Shown one piece after another: positions 24,701-36,569 of a stretch of DNA of 64,000 nucleotides. The DNA comes from Fomes fomentarius (Eukaryota; Basidiomycota; Agaricomycetes; Polyporales; Polyporaceae). The stretch is taken from the NCBI GenBank assembly GCA_022606135.1, contig JABYQN010000002.1:124001-188000 (forward strand). Direction: 5' to 3'. The notes below the pieces were generated by a model. It made no database searches and had not been told where the DNA came from. It worked only from the letters and a program-made list of their open reading frames with translations. A program made the position numbers and the translations under genes. The first letter of the stretch is position 1. Every line of letters begins with the position of its first letter.

Positions 24701-26580
24701 AGGGCTGGGCCTCGGGGCGCCCGAGTCTCAGCTGTGGTCGCTGCGAAGTGCGCACTACCGTTCGCGGTTGGCCTCACCCATGGTCATGTCCGCGGCACAG
24801 AAGCTTGAGGTCTCCACAGCTGACCGGTAGCGGGACACTGGGTGCCTAGCTAGGGGCCCGGGGCTGCTGACCATGAGCTGGCATCGATGATCCCGCGCGA
24901 GAGGCAGTGTGGCGGTCTGGAGAGGCTGGAGGGCCGTTGCCGTACAAAGGGCGCACGCGGAGTTGTCGAAGCTTGAGCTTACGGTTCGATGCATCATGCT
25001 GTGGCCGAGAGCCCAGGCCCGCGACCCACACGACTCTTGGACTGTGAGGCGCGAGGCCTGAGTGTGAGGTGTGAGAGACGGGGGATTGAGCGTTTGGAGT
25101 GGATAATTGGGGCGCCGACTGGCCGTCGGAGTCGACTGCGTGAGGACGTTCGAAGATCGCACTTCCCAGCGTCGTTCGTGGTCCGCATATGGATCCGTGT
25201 CCGTAATCGCGTGTTCCGCCGATGACAGCGGTTCGGGCCAAGGCGCTGCGTGGAGTGGTGCGGGCTGCGAAGTACGTGAGTGAGTACTGGAGGAATAGGA
25301 ATGTGGGCGTACGGGTCACAGGGGCGCGTACGACTTGCAGAGAGGAAGTACGTGTTGAAGACACTGGATCATAGCCAGCGGCTGAGCGGCGTATACAAAT
25401 TCGGAATGGTAGGCGTGTCTGCCGATCACAGAGAGTTGCAGCTTTCAGGGCAAGGTTCGTCGATCGAGGTTGTACGATTCATGTAGATGCACATGGCCGC
25501 CACAGTTTCTGGTTCTGCGCATTGCAGACGGTGATGTGAGGGGATCCGAGGAACTGGTCAGTGTGGTAGGGGCCTGACGAGTCCGGATCAAGAAGGGTGT
25601 CAGACTGTAGGAGGTGTGCGATATGACCTAGTTGGAGAACTGCGGAGGAGCGTGGACAGGTACAGGCATGGAACCGGTCCATGGACAGCTGCAGTGGGAG
25701 CCGGGGACCTACGGTAGACGTAGAGCGGTAGCGAGATGGTGGGATGCGGGAGTGGTGATTATGTTGTTATTGGGATCTGGATAGAATCTGGACGTACGTT
25801 AGCGAGGAATGGTGGCAGGGTCGCAGGTAAGATGCCGTGTGGGGGTGCGTGGGCGGTGCGACAAGGAACCTGAAAGAGAAGAGGCGGAGTTGGGAGGCGA
25901 AGATGAAGATAAGCTCGATTGGCGTCGGGCTCGGAGGAAATAATGCGTGGATTGAATTTAGAGGAGAAGGTGTCGATGAGGAGTTGGATTGGCGGCGAAC
26001 GTTACCATGGAGAACTACTGTGGGTGAGGAGATAGCTCATTGGGGATGGGCAGGGCGGCGGTGCGTTGGGAGAAGTAGATATCCAATCGGCTGGTGAGAG
26101 GCCTGGGAGAGAAGAGGCAAAGACGTTGATAAAGGCGGGACACCAGGCCAGCGGAGGTTGGTTGAGAGAGGGAAGGGGCAGGAGCAGAGGAGGTCGCTGT
26201 CGGACGGCGGTCTCTGCTCGGTCTCTGGCTGTGGTGTAGGGACTAGGACGTAGTCAATGTCGCGCAGACATGGCCATCCGGAGGCGGGGGTTGCCAAATG
26301 GGGCAAGGGACGGGAGGGACCCGCCGCTCCCGCGAAGGTACCTGTGGCCGGGCCGGGGTGGGCGGGAAAAGGAGGAATGACGTTTGGCTTGGGATTGGGC
26401 GGCTGAGGGCTGGGGGAGGGTAAGAGGCCGATCAAAATGCCGTAAGAGAAAGCGATAACTCCGTGCCGGATGCGGAAATGGTCGTGCACTCCGACCTCTG
26501 CTCTCAAACGCCGCCTCGAATATGTACCATGGCCAGGCCCTTCCTCCCTTCTCTCCGTCTCCTCCCAGCCCCTCTCACCC
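18783..26580. other. 7.8-kb stretch without a recognisable gene
   Basis: The first 300 nt are the AA9 copy 2 promoter. Beyond about 19.2 kb, all open frames are short, overlap on both strands and lack splice-joined conserved blocks. I see no transposase, reverse transcriptase, long terminal repeat or tRNA. Base composition is like the neighbouring genes, not AT-rich as in RIP-like decay. Local features are a 16-bp direct repeat at 23588-23619 and clusters of ACGTACGT (for example 22393-22405, 23980-23996). The last part, 25.8-26.5 kb, is the purine-rich promoter of the next F-box gene. Confidence 0.5.
23588..23619. repeat. Perfect 16-bp direct tandem repeat
   Basis: Two adjacent identical copies of TTTATGACTGCACTTA, with a partial third copy (GACTGCAA) just upstream at about 23579. 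Too short to be a known element. Confidence 0.7.
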
Positions 26581-29237
26581 ATGCATTCTTCCTTCTCCAC
26601 CCTCCCGCTCGAAGTCCTCGAGCACATCGCTTATCACCTCGCCCTCGTTGACCTACACGGTCCCCCGACCCATCTCCTATCCCTCCTCTGCACCAGCAAA
26701 TCTATCTACCATGCTCTCTCTATCCAACGTTCTCCACATCTCTATGCACGCATATTCCGTGCAAAGTTCGACTGTAGTGCTGTCGCGCCCCGCTTCACAC
26801 AGCAGGCAACCTACGCCCCCGTGTTAGCCAATCAACTCGTCCGCTACTGTCTCGCTCTCAAGAATATCCGCCGAGGCGACATCTATTCTCCCTCTCTCCT
26901 CAAGACCTTCTACCGCGCCTTTGCCCTCTGCTCCGAGAATGACGGTCGCAATGCGGAACAGCTCGACTGGGCCGGCCTCTCCCAATTTGTCGAACGGTAC
27001 GTCTTCGAGAGACTTTGGGAGGGTCGCGCCAGCCCGAGCTACAACCAATGGCCCGTCGAGTCGGGCGAGAACGCCTTCGCTCTCTGGCTGTATTGGTACA
27101 GCCTTACCCCACGTGAGTCCCTTATAAGTTATCCTTTTCTCTCTCCCAACGCTCTTACCCATTCATCTATCCTTTGCCTTCTCTGCTCCCAGAAAAGCTC
27201 GCGGCCCACACTGAAGAGCAACGCAATTACCTCCAAATCCTCCTCCGCCCCTACGCCGTCTACAACTTCCGCTACCCGCCCTTCCTCGCCCCCGACATAC
27301 ACTTCCGCTTTCCACTGCACGGCACCCCCGACCTTTACCACGACCACTCTACGCTCACCCCGCACGGCTACTATCCCCAGTATCGCGAACCGAAGTACGT
27401 CCAGCACTCCTTTACACATTACGACACCCGCGTGTCCATCGCCGAGCCTCCCATTGGTCTGGTCGCCAAGCTCCTCTACGTCGCGCTTATCGAGCACCAG
27501 CCGCAAGAGTATCCCGCGGCCGACCTTCTGCCTGTAGACCGCGCTGAGGCTATCGCGATTGGTGTGACAAGTGGCCCTACACTGGCCGACTACTACGAGT
27601 TTGGCGGTCTTCGCGCCGCCCGCCCGCCCGAGCGCGGTGATTGGGATTCCAATGAGGAACATAGCAGGAGGAAAGGCACTCAATTGTGTTCCCCGGACGC
27701 GAAGCATCTCAGCACTCTGAACGAGATCGACTGGGAGCGCTGGCGAGGCTGCTACGACCCGTGGAACAGCACCACTGCGCGCAATCACGACGGATACACG
27801 CATGCATTCGGCAGCCTCACTGGTCTCTGGGGTGGACGGTACCTGGTGAGTCCACTCGCTAGCTAGCTCTCTCTGCCTATCTCTCATCGCATCGTCCTTC
27901 TTCTCGCCCTCATGTTGTGTCTTCTTGCCTACCTCCATCCGCATATCCACCATATACTATCCACATCCAGGACCCGACGATCGACGACTACCTTCTCGCG
28001 ATAAACTCGGCCGAGTTCGTCCCGGAGCTCGAGCAGCCCGCGACGAACGTCACGTCCAACCCACTCTTCTTCAAGCTGCGCGAGCACCAATGCATCAGCC
28101 CCGCGACACCGCTCCCCGCGTGGGAGGTCATGCACGACCCCTTCAACGAAGGCGTCATGAATGCGTATTGTCCGCGCGACTTCCGGTCCGGGTCTGACGG
28201 GGTGTGGGCGGTCGATGAGCGCGCGGGGACGCTGCGCATCAGGAAGAGGGGGCGGCCAGAGGAGTTCGTGTATGAGACGTATGTGCCGGGCAAGAAGAAC
28301 GTGAGTGAGAGCAGCAACGGGCATGATGAGGAGAGGTGCGCGTTGTGTGCGCGGCGGAGGGAACAGCAGCAGCCGGAGGCCGCGCCCCACGTCAGCGGCG
28401 CTGAAGGCGTCGATGACGGCAATGGTGATGTGGATATGGTCGACGACGCGACCGACGCCGATGAGGACGCGGAAGCGGACGCGAGCATGTACGACTACAC
28501 CACTGAAGACTCCACCCCTGGGGACTCCACCGAGACCGAAGACGACATCGATGTCGACGAGGCCGAGGCCGAGCCGGAGGACGAGTACGAGCGCATCCTC
28601 ACAACGCGAAGGATCATCCAGCACGCGCTCGGCGCCGGCACGGATATCGATGGGCTCATTCAACAGATCGCAAACGCGAGCGATGACAATGCCGGGAATG
28701 AGCTTGAGGACGCTAGTGTCTATCCCGCCGCGCGCAGCTTGAGCGATGTCACGAAGAGCAGCACGAATAGGTCGGCGGAGGCGTCGCGCGCGAGGTGCAA
28801 TGGCGTCCAGGATATCATCATCACTGGTGAGGTACGGAGTTGTTGTACTATTCACTCGCTCGAGACAGTGCTGACACCGTTCTCTCCGCATCTCTTCTTC
28901 CTCCACCCACCCTTGTCCCCCCACCATCCACCATCTCTAGACACCCCGCCGGCACGCCCTCGCCTGGCGCGATTTCCGGCTGTACGGCCGCGTGCGGCGG
29001 TGGGACGGACTCGTCGTCCTCGTGCGCGCGCCGGTGGACCCGCCGCTGCGCGACACGTACGTCTTCCGGGGCTACCTCGTCGGCGGATCGACCCTCGTAG
29101 GCGCGTGGCGGCACGTCACCGACAGCGTGCACTCCATCCCGCTAGAGGGCACGTTCGTCGTCAGCCGCATCGCTGACTGCGAGGACTCGTCGCACGATGG
29201 GGATGCCCAGCAGGAGCAGGCAGGCCAGACGGCCTAG
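26581..29237 (+). CDS. Large F-box protein with acidic insert
   Basis: Four exons: 26581-27112, 27193-27845, 27971-28831 and 28941-29237; 2343 nt, 780 aa. An F-box lies at residues 5-50 (STLPLEVLEHIAYHLAL, then LLCTSKSIYHAL). A long conserved body follows with FERLWEGRASPSYNQWP, WLYWYSLTP and LTGLWGGRYL, seen in a widespread Agaricomycete F-box family. A strongly acidic, low-complexity segment (about residues 510-560, rich in Asp/Glu/Thr) interrupts it. The C-terminal block WRDFRLYGRVRRWDGLVVLV plus YVFRGYLVGGSTLVGAWRH resembles the closing beta-domain of that family. Likely an SCF substrate receptor; target unknown. Start is the Met four residues before the F-box; the upstream in-frame ATG at 26470 adds only basic, unconserved sequence. 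Confidence 0.8.
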
Positions 29238-31216
29238 GCCTTGGGCCCCAGGACTTCGTCTTCGAGCTTCAGGTCTCCGGCCTCGTCCCCCGAGCCCTTC
29301 GAGCTGCGAGTTGAGGCAGACTCCGAGGGCATACGGCGGATGTGGTCGCGCCGATGATGAGCGCACGTTGGTGGACCGTCGGTTTCCGCAAGGAGAGCCG
29401 CCATCTTCTTGTCTTCCCGTCTTCCTCTCCAGTCGTTCCTGTGCGGTTTCCGGTGAAGTAGGATTCGGCCTCTGGCCACCTTGGGGCTTTCACGCTGGGG
29501 GATGAGGGAGATGCCCTACCGGCGGTGCCCGAGCGTGTGCGCTAGCGCTGAGCAGCGTTGGTCGTCTGGACTTCCGAGAGTCTGTTCCCGTGCGTTCCAT
29601 TCTCTTTGTTTTGCTTCGGTGACGTGCATTTCTTTCTGTTCTCTTCTTTCTTTTCTCTCCAGGCTCGCAGCAGCGCTGGGACTGGCCGCCGACGTCCAGA
29701 GCACCCCAGTAGTATGCTGCTGAGTTTTCGTCACTGTATGAGGTGTGGGTGCCTTGTACGTTATCGCATGTATGTCGACCCATCTACCGCTCCCGTGTCC
29801 ACGTTTGGTTTCCGAGTTTCCCCTTTTGTTTCGTTGCTTCATGTTTGCACGCCTAGACCGTACCCCTCCCTGAGCTTTGTTACGCTTAGACCCCAGGCTC
29901 TTGCTGCGGACGCAGACGACATGCACAGTGGTGTTGTGTTCATACACATGCTCGTCTCGTCTCGTCTCACCTCACCTCATCTCGTCTGCTCTACGCCTCA
30001 CTTGTACATGTCCATATGATACGATACGATACAACACGACTGACTGAGACTGGACTGACCACTGACTGTATCACTAGCACTAGACACGCACGTACACAAC
30101 ACATGTTATACCGGACACTTGGCACTGGATTCACTTTCTTACTCTTACTCTCTTATGTACTCACTGTTCTCGCATCGACATTCTTACTTACCGATAGTTG
30201 TATCATCCGGGGGTACGGCGCCATGCGTCCATACAATCAATCTATACAGGTTAACCTATCCTGAGTCCTCATCAGCCAGCGAGAGACCGTCGACAACGTA
30301 TTGGACCACGGACCGACGCAATGCCAGTTCCAGTGCTCGAGTCGACGTATCGAGGTTCAAGTCCGAATCGCGAGGTCTGGCCAGTGAATAATTTGTTCCC
30401 GGCCTTGAAGCTTGAGCTTCAGGCATCGTACCTAGACTTGGGGAGTTCTACTGCGGAAAGCAGCGTGAGCTTCGCAGATTCGCGGCTAAAGCCACGCGCT
30501 GGACGCCCGGCGTAGAACAGAAGAAGCTCATCACTCGGCGGGGGGAAGCGAGCGACGCACGATGTGGGCACCCGGGCGAGCACACGGGCAGCAGCAGCGG
30601 GGAAGAGAAGAGAACGCGAGCTCTAAATGGAAACGAGGACACGCATGGGAGCGGGAGGTGGGTGGGTGTGTGGGTATGCCGGGGGCGTGAAGCGGGTCAG
30701 GCTGCGAGTGAGGGTGAGATGAGATGGTGGGATAGGAAGGGAATGCGAAGGGCAGAAGGGCAGAAGGGAGTACGAGTGCGGGTACGGATGCACGAACGTA
30801 TACGGATGTTACGGAAGTGGGGGCTTGGGAAAACGGGCGGGGGAGAAGAGAAGTGGGAATAGGTGGAGGTGAAAGAAGTTGACTGGGGCTGGAAAGGAAG
30901 GAGGCGAGGGCGAGGGCTGGAATGGACCTAAGAAGAAGAGATGCGTTCCAAGACGAGGGAACAATTAGAAAAGCTAACGCGAGAGGGAACGCGAACGTGC
31001 GAGTGCGCAGGCGAGTGACGAGGTCAAGGGGATGGATGGATAGTTGAAACTCAGGGATAGATACATGTACATTGTAAGGTAGACCCAGTACTACAGACTC
31101 GACTACGTCACATGACCGGATTGTGTCACGGTCACCCACCACCAACGGATTGCTCTTCTACACCCGCGTCGCACTATCAACGTATCCGTTATTTCCTTCA
31201 CATAGTCAGCAACACG
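29238..31216. other. Intergenic with simple repeats
   Basis: 3' flank of the F-box gene, then repeats (CTCGT/CTCAC units at 29951-29990; GATAC units at 30016-30033) and a purine-rich stretch at 30.5-31.0 kb. The minus-strand open frame at 30531-31145 is the complement of that purine tract and is not called. Confidence 0.5.
29951..29990. repeat. Pentanucleotide (CTCRY)n microsatellite
   Basis: Eight units of CTCGT, CTCAC or CTCAT in a row on the plus strand, in the 3' flank of the F-box gene. Confidence 0.7.
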
Positions 31217-32659
31217 ATGTCCGAGAAATATCACAAGCGGAAGCGCAGCAATAAAGATACACCCGTCGATCTAACGAAGATGCAGCTCGTGAGACAGGGG
31301 CTGGCCGCACTGCAGGAAGAGCTGGCTGGAATCAAGGAGACAGAAGAGGAGATGGAGGAGGTCATGAAGCACGTCGATGCTCTTCAATACATTCTCGGTA
31401 CTGCAAAAAGGCTTGTGAGTGTCGTTTTTTCAGTGCTGCCGCACGGTTTCTGATGCTAACTGCAGAAACTTCCATTTTCGTCTCTCCGATATCCAGACCT
31501 TGACAAGATGGGGGTCAAGCGAAATAAGCTGCGATTCAATAGTCCTCCGCCTGATGCAGAAACATTAAACTCGGTAATTGACGAGGAGCACTTAGATAGT
31601 TTGTGCACGCAGATCGGTCGCATCCATCGCTATGTCAGCATGAAGGTACGTCGTCCCTGATATGCCCGTTGATAACTTCCTGCATGAAAACAAAAAAAAA
31701 ACACAAACAGTACGAGCAGGGTACTAGAATGATTCTCGACGCGATTCTGTTGGCGGTCGCACAGATCTGTGTCGAGGGCGGCGTTCAACTACCCGTGGCT
31801 ATCTTGCCTAAACTACGAGTCGCTCCTAGCGATGGCATCCTGATCAGAAATGCCGCGACAAATTTCCAAGTCTGGCTCACTGGGAACACTGACTACGGAA
31901 TGTGCGTCTATGAGGACGAAGATGATCGCAGTGCGTATCGAAGTATACTGAAGCTATACTGAAGCCTGCAATACTTTGACGATCATTCTCGCAGGCCGGC
32001 TATTGGGAGGTTCGATAACCGAGGTTGTGCTATATGCAAAGAGCCGTATCATGATGGTTGAAGCGAAACGGTGCGCTTACGAGCTCGACTTCGAGGACTA
32101 CCTTCCAGAGGCAACAGGTCAAGCCGTCGCTTTGGGTGAGGTGACTGGGTGCGTACTGTGATGATGGCATTCGGATCTCCTTGCTGAATTGCGGGATAGC
32201 AAACCAGTCAGATTTTGTCTATCCAACGGCCACAATTGGCTCTTTTCGCTGTTCGCGAAGGATGCCAATGGCAATCGAGTTGCATACGAAGGCAGCACGG
32301 TCAATATCATGACCCCGCGTCCCGGTGCTGAAGACCTGTTCAAAGGCGATGTTCGTCGGGTCGTGGAACTATTGTATCATTGGGTGTGTGATAATCTTAT
32401 GCATTCTTCGCCTCTCATACGACTTGCCCAGCTTGTCTCGACCAGCGATCCTTTGAATGACCCGCTCTACACGCTTTCCGTGTGGCAATGACAATATATG
32501 ACCCTGCGATTGTAGGATGCTCAAAGCATGTGTGGCTCCTTCACTGAGTTCACTTATGCTTCAATCGTGGCAATATCAGTGATGGAGCCTCTACTCAACC
32601 TTCCGGTTCATCACTGCCTCACAGTGCCTGTTATCACCTTCAGAGTCGTTTTATCATAG
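31217..32659 (+). CDS. PD-(D/E)XK nuclease-like protein
   Basis: Six exons: 31217-31414, 31466-31645, 31711-31930, 31995-32148, 32200-32383 and 32516-32659; 1080 nt, 359 aa. A basic N-terminus is followed by a coiled-coil segment (about residues 20-65, LAALQEELAGIKETEEEMEE). The second half has the restriction-endonuclease-like core: Glu in GGSITEVVLYAK, then MMVEAKR as the (D/E)xK motif, and a helix with Gln in EATGQAVALGE, followed by the strand CLSNGHNWLFSLF. This arrangement is common in uncharacterised basidiomycete families and in Crinkler-type effectors; I see no Crinkler N-terminus. A DNA-acting function is inferred from the fold only. It borders three exonuclease paralogues. The last exon (ending at TAG 32657) is less certain. 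Confidence 0.65.
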
Positions 32660-33355
32660 GGCCTAAGTTCGGCCACTGGGCGCTGAATCCTCCTTGTGTT
32701 CTCCTTTCCAGATCGACGGTGTGCAGGAGGCTCAGCACACGACAAGAATGGGAACCTTGATCGCCATCTTGAGATACGTGCGAGGGCCCAGTCTAGAACT
32801 TTGGCTCAGGCTACTGAGGCTCGAGCTCTATAGTATTCAGGCAATATGTCATTCTACAGTGCTGATTACACACTAATAGTCTTACGCATGGAGCTACTAG
32901 TAGATCTAGATGAGCATCGTCTTCACAAAACTGCGAGGTTCTGCCGATCCCAATTACTCGAAGTACATTGTTCTATTCTTCCCCCCAGACTTTCAAGGTC
33001 ACTTATTCGAATCACCAAAGGCGTAGAAGCAGCCCTTGCATTACACCCATTACAACACATTGATACAACTACTATTTTATATTCAATCCATACCTCCACA
33101 ATGATGCATTGGCACTCCATGCACCAGAATAATATTCCTCACATATACCAGGGGAGCTCAAGGTCCACTCAGGAGCACCTCAGTGTCAGGAATGGGTAGT
33201 GATATATTCAATACATGAATCATCGTCTCGAACTGTCCATCCGCGTCCAACGACGGTGTTTGCAATACTAGTGAGGAATTTGAATCATGACTTCTGAACG
33301 ATTGAAAGTGAGAATCATCAATGAAATCACACAAATTGCACACGTACCAGTACCA
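32660..33355. other. AT-richer intergenic stretch
   Basis: 3' flanks of the convergent nuclease-like gene and exonuclease A. No supported gene; the open frame at 32846-33199 has no family resemblance. Confidence 0.5.
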
Positions 33356-34473
33356 TCAAGCGTGTATAGGCAACCATTCCCCCTGGTCGGCCTCCTTGTT
33401 TCGCCGCGTTATCGCCCCACACAACCGGCAGAATGACCATCTCTTTTCTTGGGGCACCGGGCCTCCCGTCGCTGGAACCATCGCCACAACGACAAAACAC
33501 CGCACAGGAAGCAGCATTTCGCATCGCTTGCAATCGTACGTCAGCGCTGCGTCATGCCCAGTGGGCTCGTCCTTGTCGACAAGACCGAGCGTCATGAACC
33601 TCGAGAGTTGTAGGGCCTCGTGCCGCGCCCTAAGCTCCCGGGAGCTATAGGTGGACACATACTGCGCAGATTGCACCTTCAGAGTCTCGAATTTACGCCC
33701 CTGGTGGATCCAGGTCTGCTCGTCGAAGTGACGGTAGATGAGTGCGATGAGCTCAATGTCATGTGCTGCATACTGGAGCAGTTGGTCCGGGAGCGGGCGT
33801 CGGAGCCACACCTCGGTCCCATCGTTTTCGTGCATCGAGACCACTGCAGCTGAATGGGGAAAGGAGGGGGGAGAGTAGGTGAGCGCTGGCTATCCACACA
33901 TCGGGACTGGGCGTACTAACGGTCCTTGCCCTGGCCTTTGTTCGCGAGGCCAAGCATGCCGATACACATATCCAGACCCCGCAGCTGGAAGATGCCTACA
34001 TACGCAGATGGCTGTGCCATGAGATCATCCTTGATTGGCTTGAAGAACCGCTTCGCGAGCTCTTCGAGCCTGCGGGTCGCGGAATGGCGTTTCATCCTCG
34101 ATACGACCTCGACGAGCTGCAGATCGAGTACGCTCTGGATCGTGATTCCGTACTTCAATCTGATCTCCATGACATCAGTCCGCCCGTCCCAGAAGACCTT
34201 GAGTATGTTCTTGTTTGTCAGGAGAGCGAGCAGCGACGTGAGAGCGGGGTTTGAGGGGTCCGACAGTGCAAGAACGTCGATCAAAAATACTCGGGAGCGT
34301 GTGGTGCCGATAGAGAGGAGGGTGAACGTTCCACCCAGGTCGCCGAGGTCGTGTCCTTCGCAATCGATGAGTAGGACTTTGGAACCGGTGAGAAGTTTCG
34401 CAGCTTGTGCAGCCTCGGCATAGGTTGAGACAAAGGTCACACTAGATCCTTGTACGTTCCGTGAAGGCGGCAT
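33356..34473 (-). CDS. DEDDy 3'-5' exonuclease paralogue A
   Basis: Exons 34473-33921 and 33849-33356; 1047 nt, 348 aa. DEDDy motifs: I LLIDCEGHDLG, II FWDGRTDVMEI, III QYAAHDIELIALI, all intact. Between II and III lies a helical linker (about 60 residues) carrying the only intron, at the same place in all four paralogues of this window. After motif III come a domain with QSAQYVSTYSSRELRARH and a C-terminal Cys module, CKRC, a later Cys in PVRCF, then FCRLC, probably binding zinc. The enzymes most like it are RNase D and EXD1/Egalitarian domains; the substrate is unknown. Start chosen at MPPS, as in the 8-kb paralogue. No signal peptide, so it acts inside the cell. Confidence 0.8.
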
Positions 34474-35144
34474 GGTGGTGCAGTTTTGCAACTGTGAGAG
34501 ACTGGTAAGTGCGTCTATGAACATCGGAAGATTGCTACAGCGCACATAATCTCACCTTGTTGTACCTGAACAGATGCTCGAGAGATTACCCTCTACCGCA
34601 ATCGCAGCTCTATGTATATGCCGCTGCAGAACTACCGCAGCATATGCGACCCACATGTTCTCAAAATCGTATACGATGCTTCCGTCCCTCGTGTCCACAA
34701 TGCAATGTTCATTGTACTGCCAAGTCAGATAGTCATGAGAGCCCGGAACGTCAGCAGGATACTAGAGCAGCGACAGCTGACATCCTCATGTCAGCGCAAG
34801 AAGTATCTCTATGTAAGCAAATCGGGCCCCATGGAGGAGTCGTGGTGGATGAAACATCAAAGCCTGACCATTGGGGGACTCAAGAGGAAGCTAGGAGTAT
34901 GGCCACAGGCGCCTACATTATCAGGGCAGGTTTCAGGTACGGTGTCTCAAACCTGCGATTCGTTCTGACTACTCCACTGAAATATCTGTTCATGTACTGC
35001 TCGTGCGCTACACCCAGCTATACTCACTCAATCAGGACTACACCCACCCATCATAGTGGAGATTCTCATGATTATCGCGACTTCAAGCCTTACGCATGGC
35101 ACCCACGAGGCTCTAGCATGAGAAGTCTCCTCGGATTTTCGCAG
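34474..35144. other. Spacer between exonuclease paralogues A and B
   Basis: Promoter of A and 3' flank of B. The plus-strand open frames here (34557-35153) show no family resemblance. Confidence 0.5.
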
Positions 35145-36268
35145 TCATTGTAGTATTAAAACCCCCTCTCCCAGTGCCACCTCTGCATCCCGTCTAGCAA
35201 GAAGGCTACACAGGCGACAGAATGAGAGCCGTCGCAAAATGTTGGCCGCATCATCGACAGTATCTACCGCCAGCTGGGCTGGTTCATAGGGTATACCTGC
35301 AGTCGTATAGCACTGCAGCGACAGCATGCGCTCGCAGCGCTCGCACCGGTACCGAGGGGTGCCATCCAGCGGGGCTTCCAACAAATCTAGTGGAAGGAAC
35401 CTCTTGAGCTGGAGTGGGACGTGCATCGCGTTCAGCTCGCGAGTGTAAACCCGCATATAGCGCGTCGACATATCCTTCAGGGCATCCATGTTTGACAGAT
35501 ATCTACCCTTCTCTTGTAGTCGGGCAAATAGACGGGCGATAATCTCGATGTCGTGGGCGGCATACTGCAGCAGTGCCTGAGGGAGCGGACGGTGCATCCA
35601 CATCTCTGACCCGTTCTGTTGATGCAAGGAGACCACCGCGCCTGCAACGGAGAGGGCAGAATCCCAGTCAGCCTCACTTCGAGCTGATACACATGTCAAG
35701 GTGTATACGAACGGTCCTTTCCGCCCGTTTTGCCGACAATCTGATACAACATCGCACAATGGTCGAGCCCATAGAGCCTGAATATTCCGTCCAACGCGGA
35801 CGGATCCGCGTCCAACTCCGTCTGAATCCTCTTGAAGTAGTCCGCAGTATGCTTATATCTCCAGATTTTCTTCATCTGATTTGGCTTGACGGTCCGCGCC
35901 CGCTGTGCGACTTCAGCGAGTTGGAGGTCGATCACTCCTCCCATGGGCACTCCGTACGTGTCCGCAATTTCGAGGAAGTCCGACCGCCCGTCCCACACAA
36001 CCTTGGTGACGTCTGGGCTTCGCAATAGTGCAAAGAGCGGCGCCAATGAGGGCTCGCTCTTGTACGAGAGTGCGAGGACGTCGAAGGGAAAGATACGGGA
36101 GGCAGTGGCGTTTCCGATGGCGATGATACTGAGGGCACCACCTGGCATCCCGAGTTCTCTTCCCTCGCAGTCGAGAATCAGATTAGGGTCACGAGAGAGC
36201 TCTTGAACTGCCGCAGCTACATCTGAATACGTTGCACAGACGGTGTACCGCGCTATAGTTGAGCTCAT
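35145..36268 (-). CDS. DEDDy 3'-5' exonuclease paralogue B
   Basis: Exons 36268-35713 and 35641-35145; 1053 nt, 350 aa. Motif I LILDCEGRELGMPGG, motif II VVWDGRSDFLEIADTYG, motif III QYAAHDIEIIARL: all DEDDy residues present. C-terminal module CERCERML, Cys in SLQCY, then FCRLCSLLARR. The DPSALDGIFRLYGLDHC helix before the intron matches C (NDPSILDGVDRTMGVEHC) closely, so B and C are the most recent duplicates of the tandem. Expected role: metal-dependent trimming of 3' ends of RNA or DNA; unknown target. Confidence 0.85.
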
Positions 36269-36569
36269 CTACCGCAGATGTTTGTGAGCGTCAGGAACAG
36301 CAGCACTCAAGATCCAGTGACTTACCTCGTAAGCGGCAGAAAGTTGGTCGAGACTGATTCGACTAGCTGAGGGTAGACTCACAACTACAAGATCTGAGTA
36401 AAGGTTCATACGGCAACCGTTCCGAGTCGCAGACGATTCCAGGCGCCTCGCATTAAGAAGTCATGGCGTGGCATCCATCCCGTTTATACCGGTACCCCGA
36501 ACTTGTTGAAGCATCGCCGTGCATCCTCCAACCCTCGACAAGTCTCCTTCGTCGTATTGACGTTGTTTA
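36269..36569. other. Spacer between paralogues B and C
   Basis: About 300 nt holding the promoter of B and the 3' flank of C; nothing else seen. Confidence 0.5.

Noticed and set aside
18783..26580. CRISPR array or centromeric repeat in the gene-poor stretch
   Set aside because: No regularly spaced repeat; only one 16-bp tandem pair and scattered ACGTACGT words, and the organism is eukaryotic.
30345..30375. Perfect B-box consensus GGTTCAAGTCC
   Set aside because: The five bases on each side do not pair to form a T-stem and no A box lies at the right distance upstream.
30531..31145. 204-codon minus-strand open frame
   Set aside because: It is the complement of a purine-rich tract; composition is low in complexity, no splice continuation and no family resemblance.
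31217..32659. Crinkler (CRN) effector identity for the PD-(D/E)XK-like protein
   Set aside because: No LFLAK-like or ubiquitin-like N-terminal header is present; only the nuclease-like core is similar.
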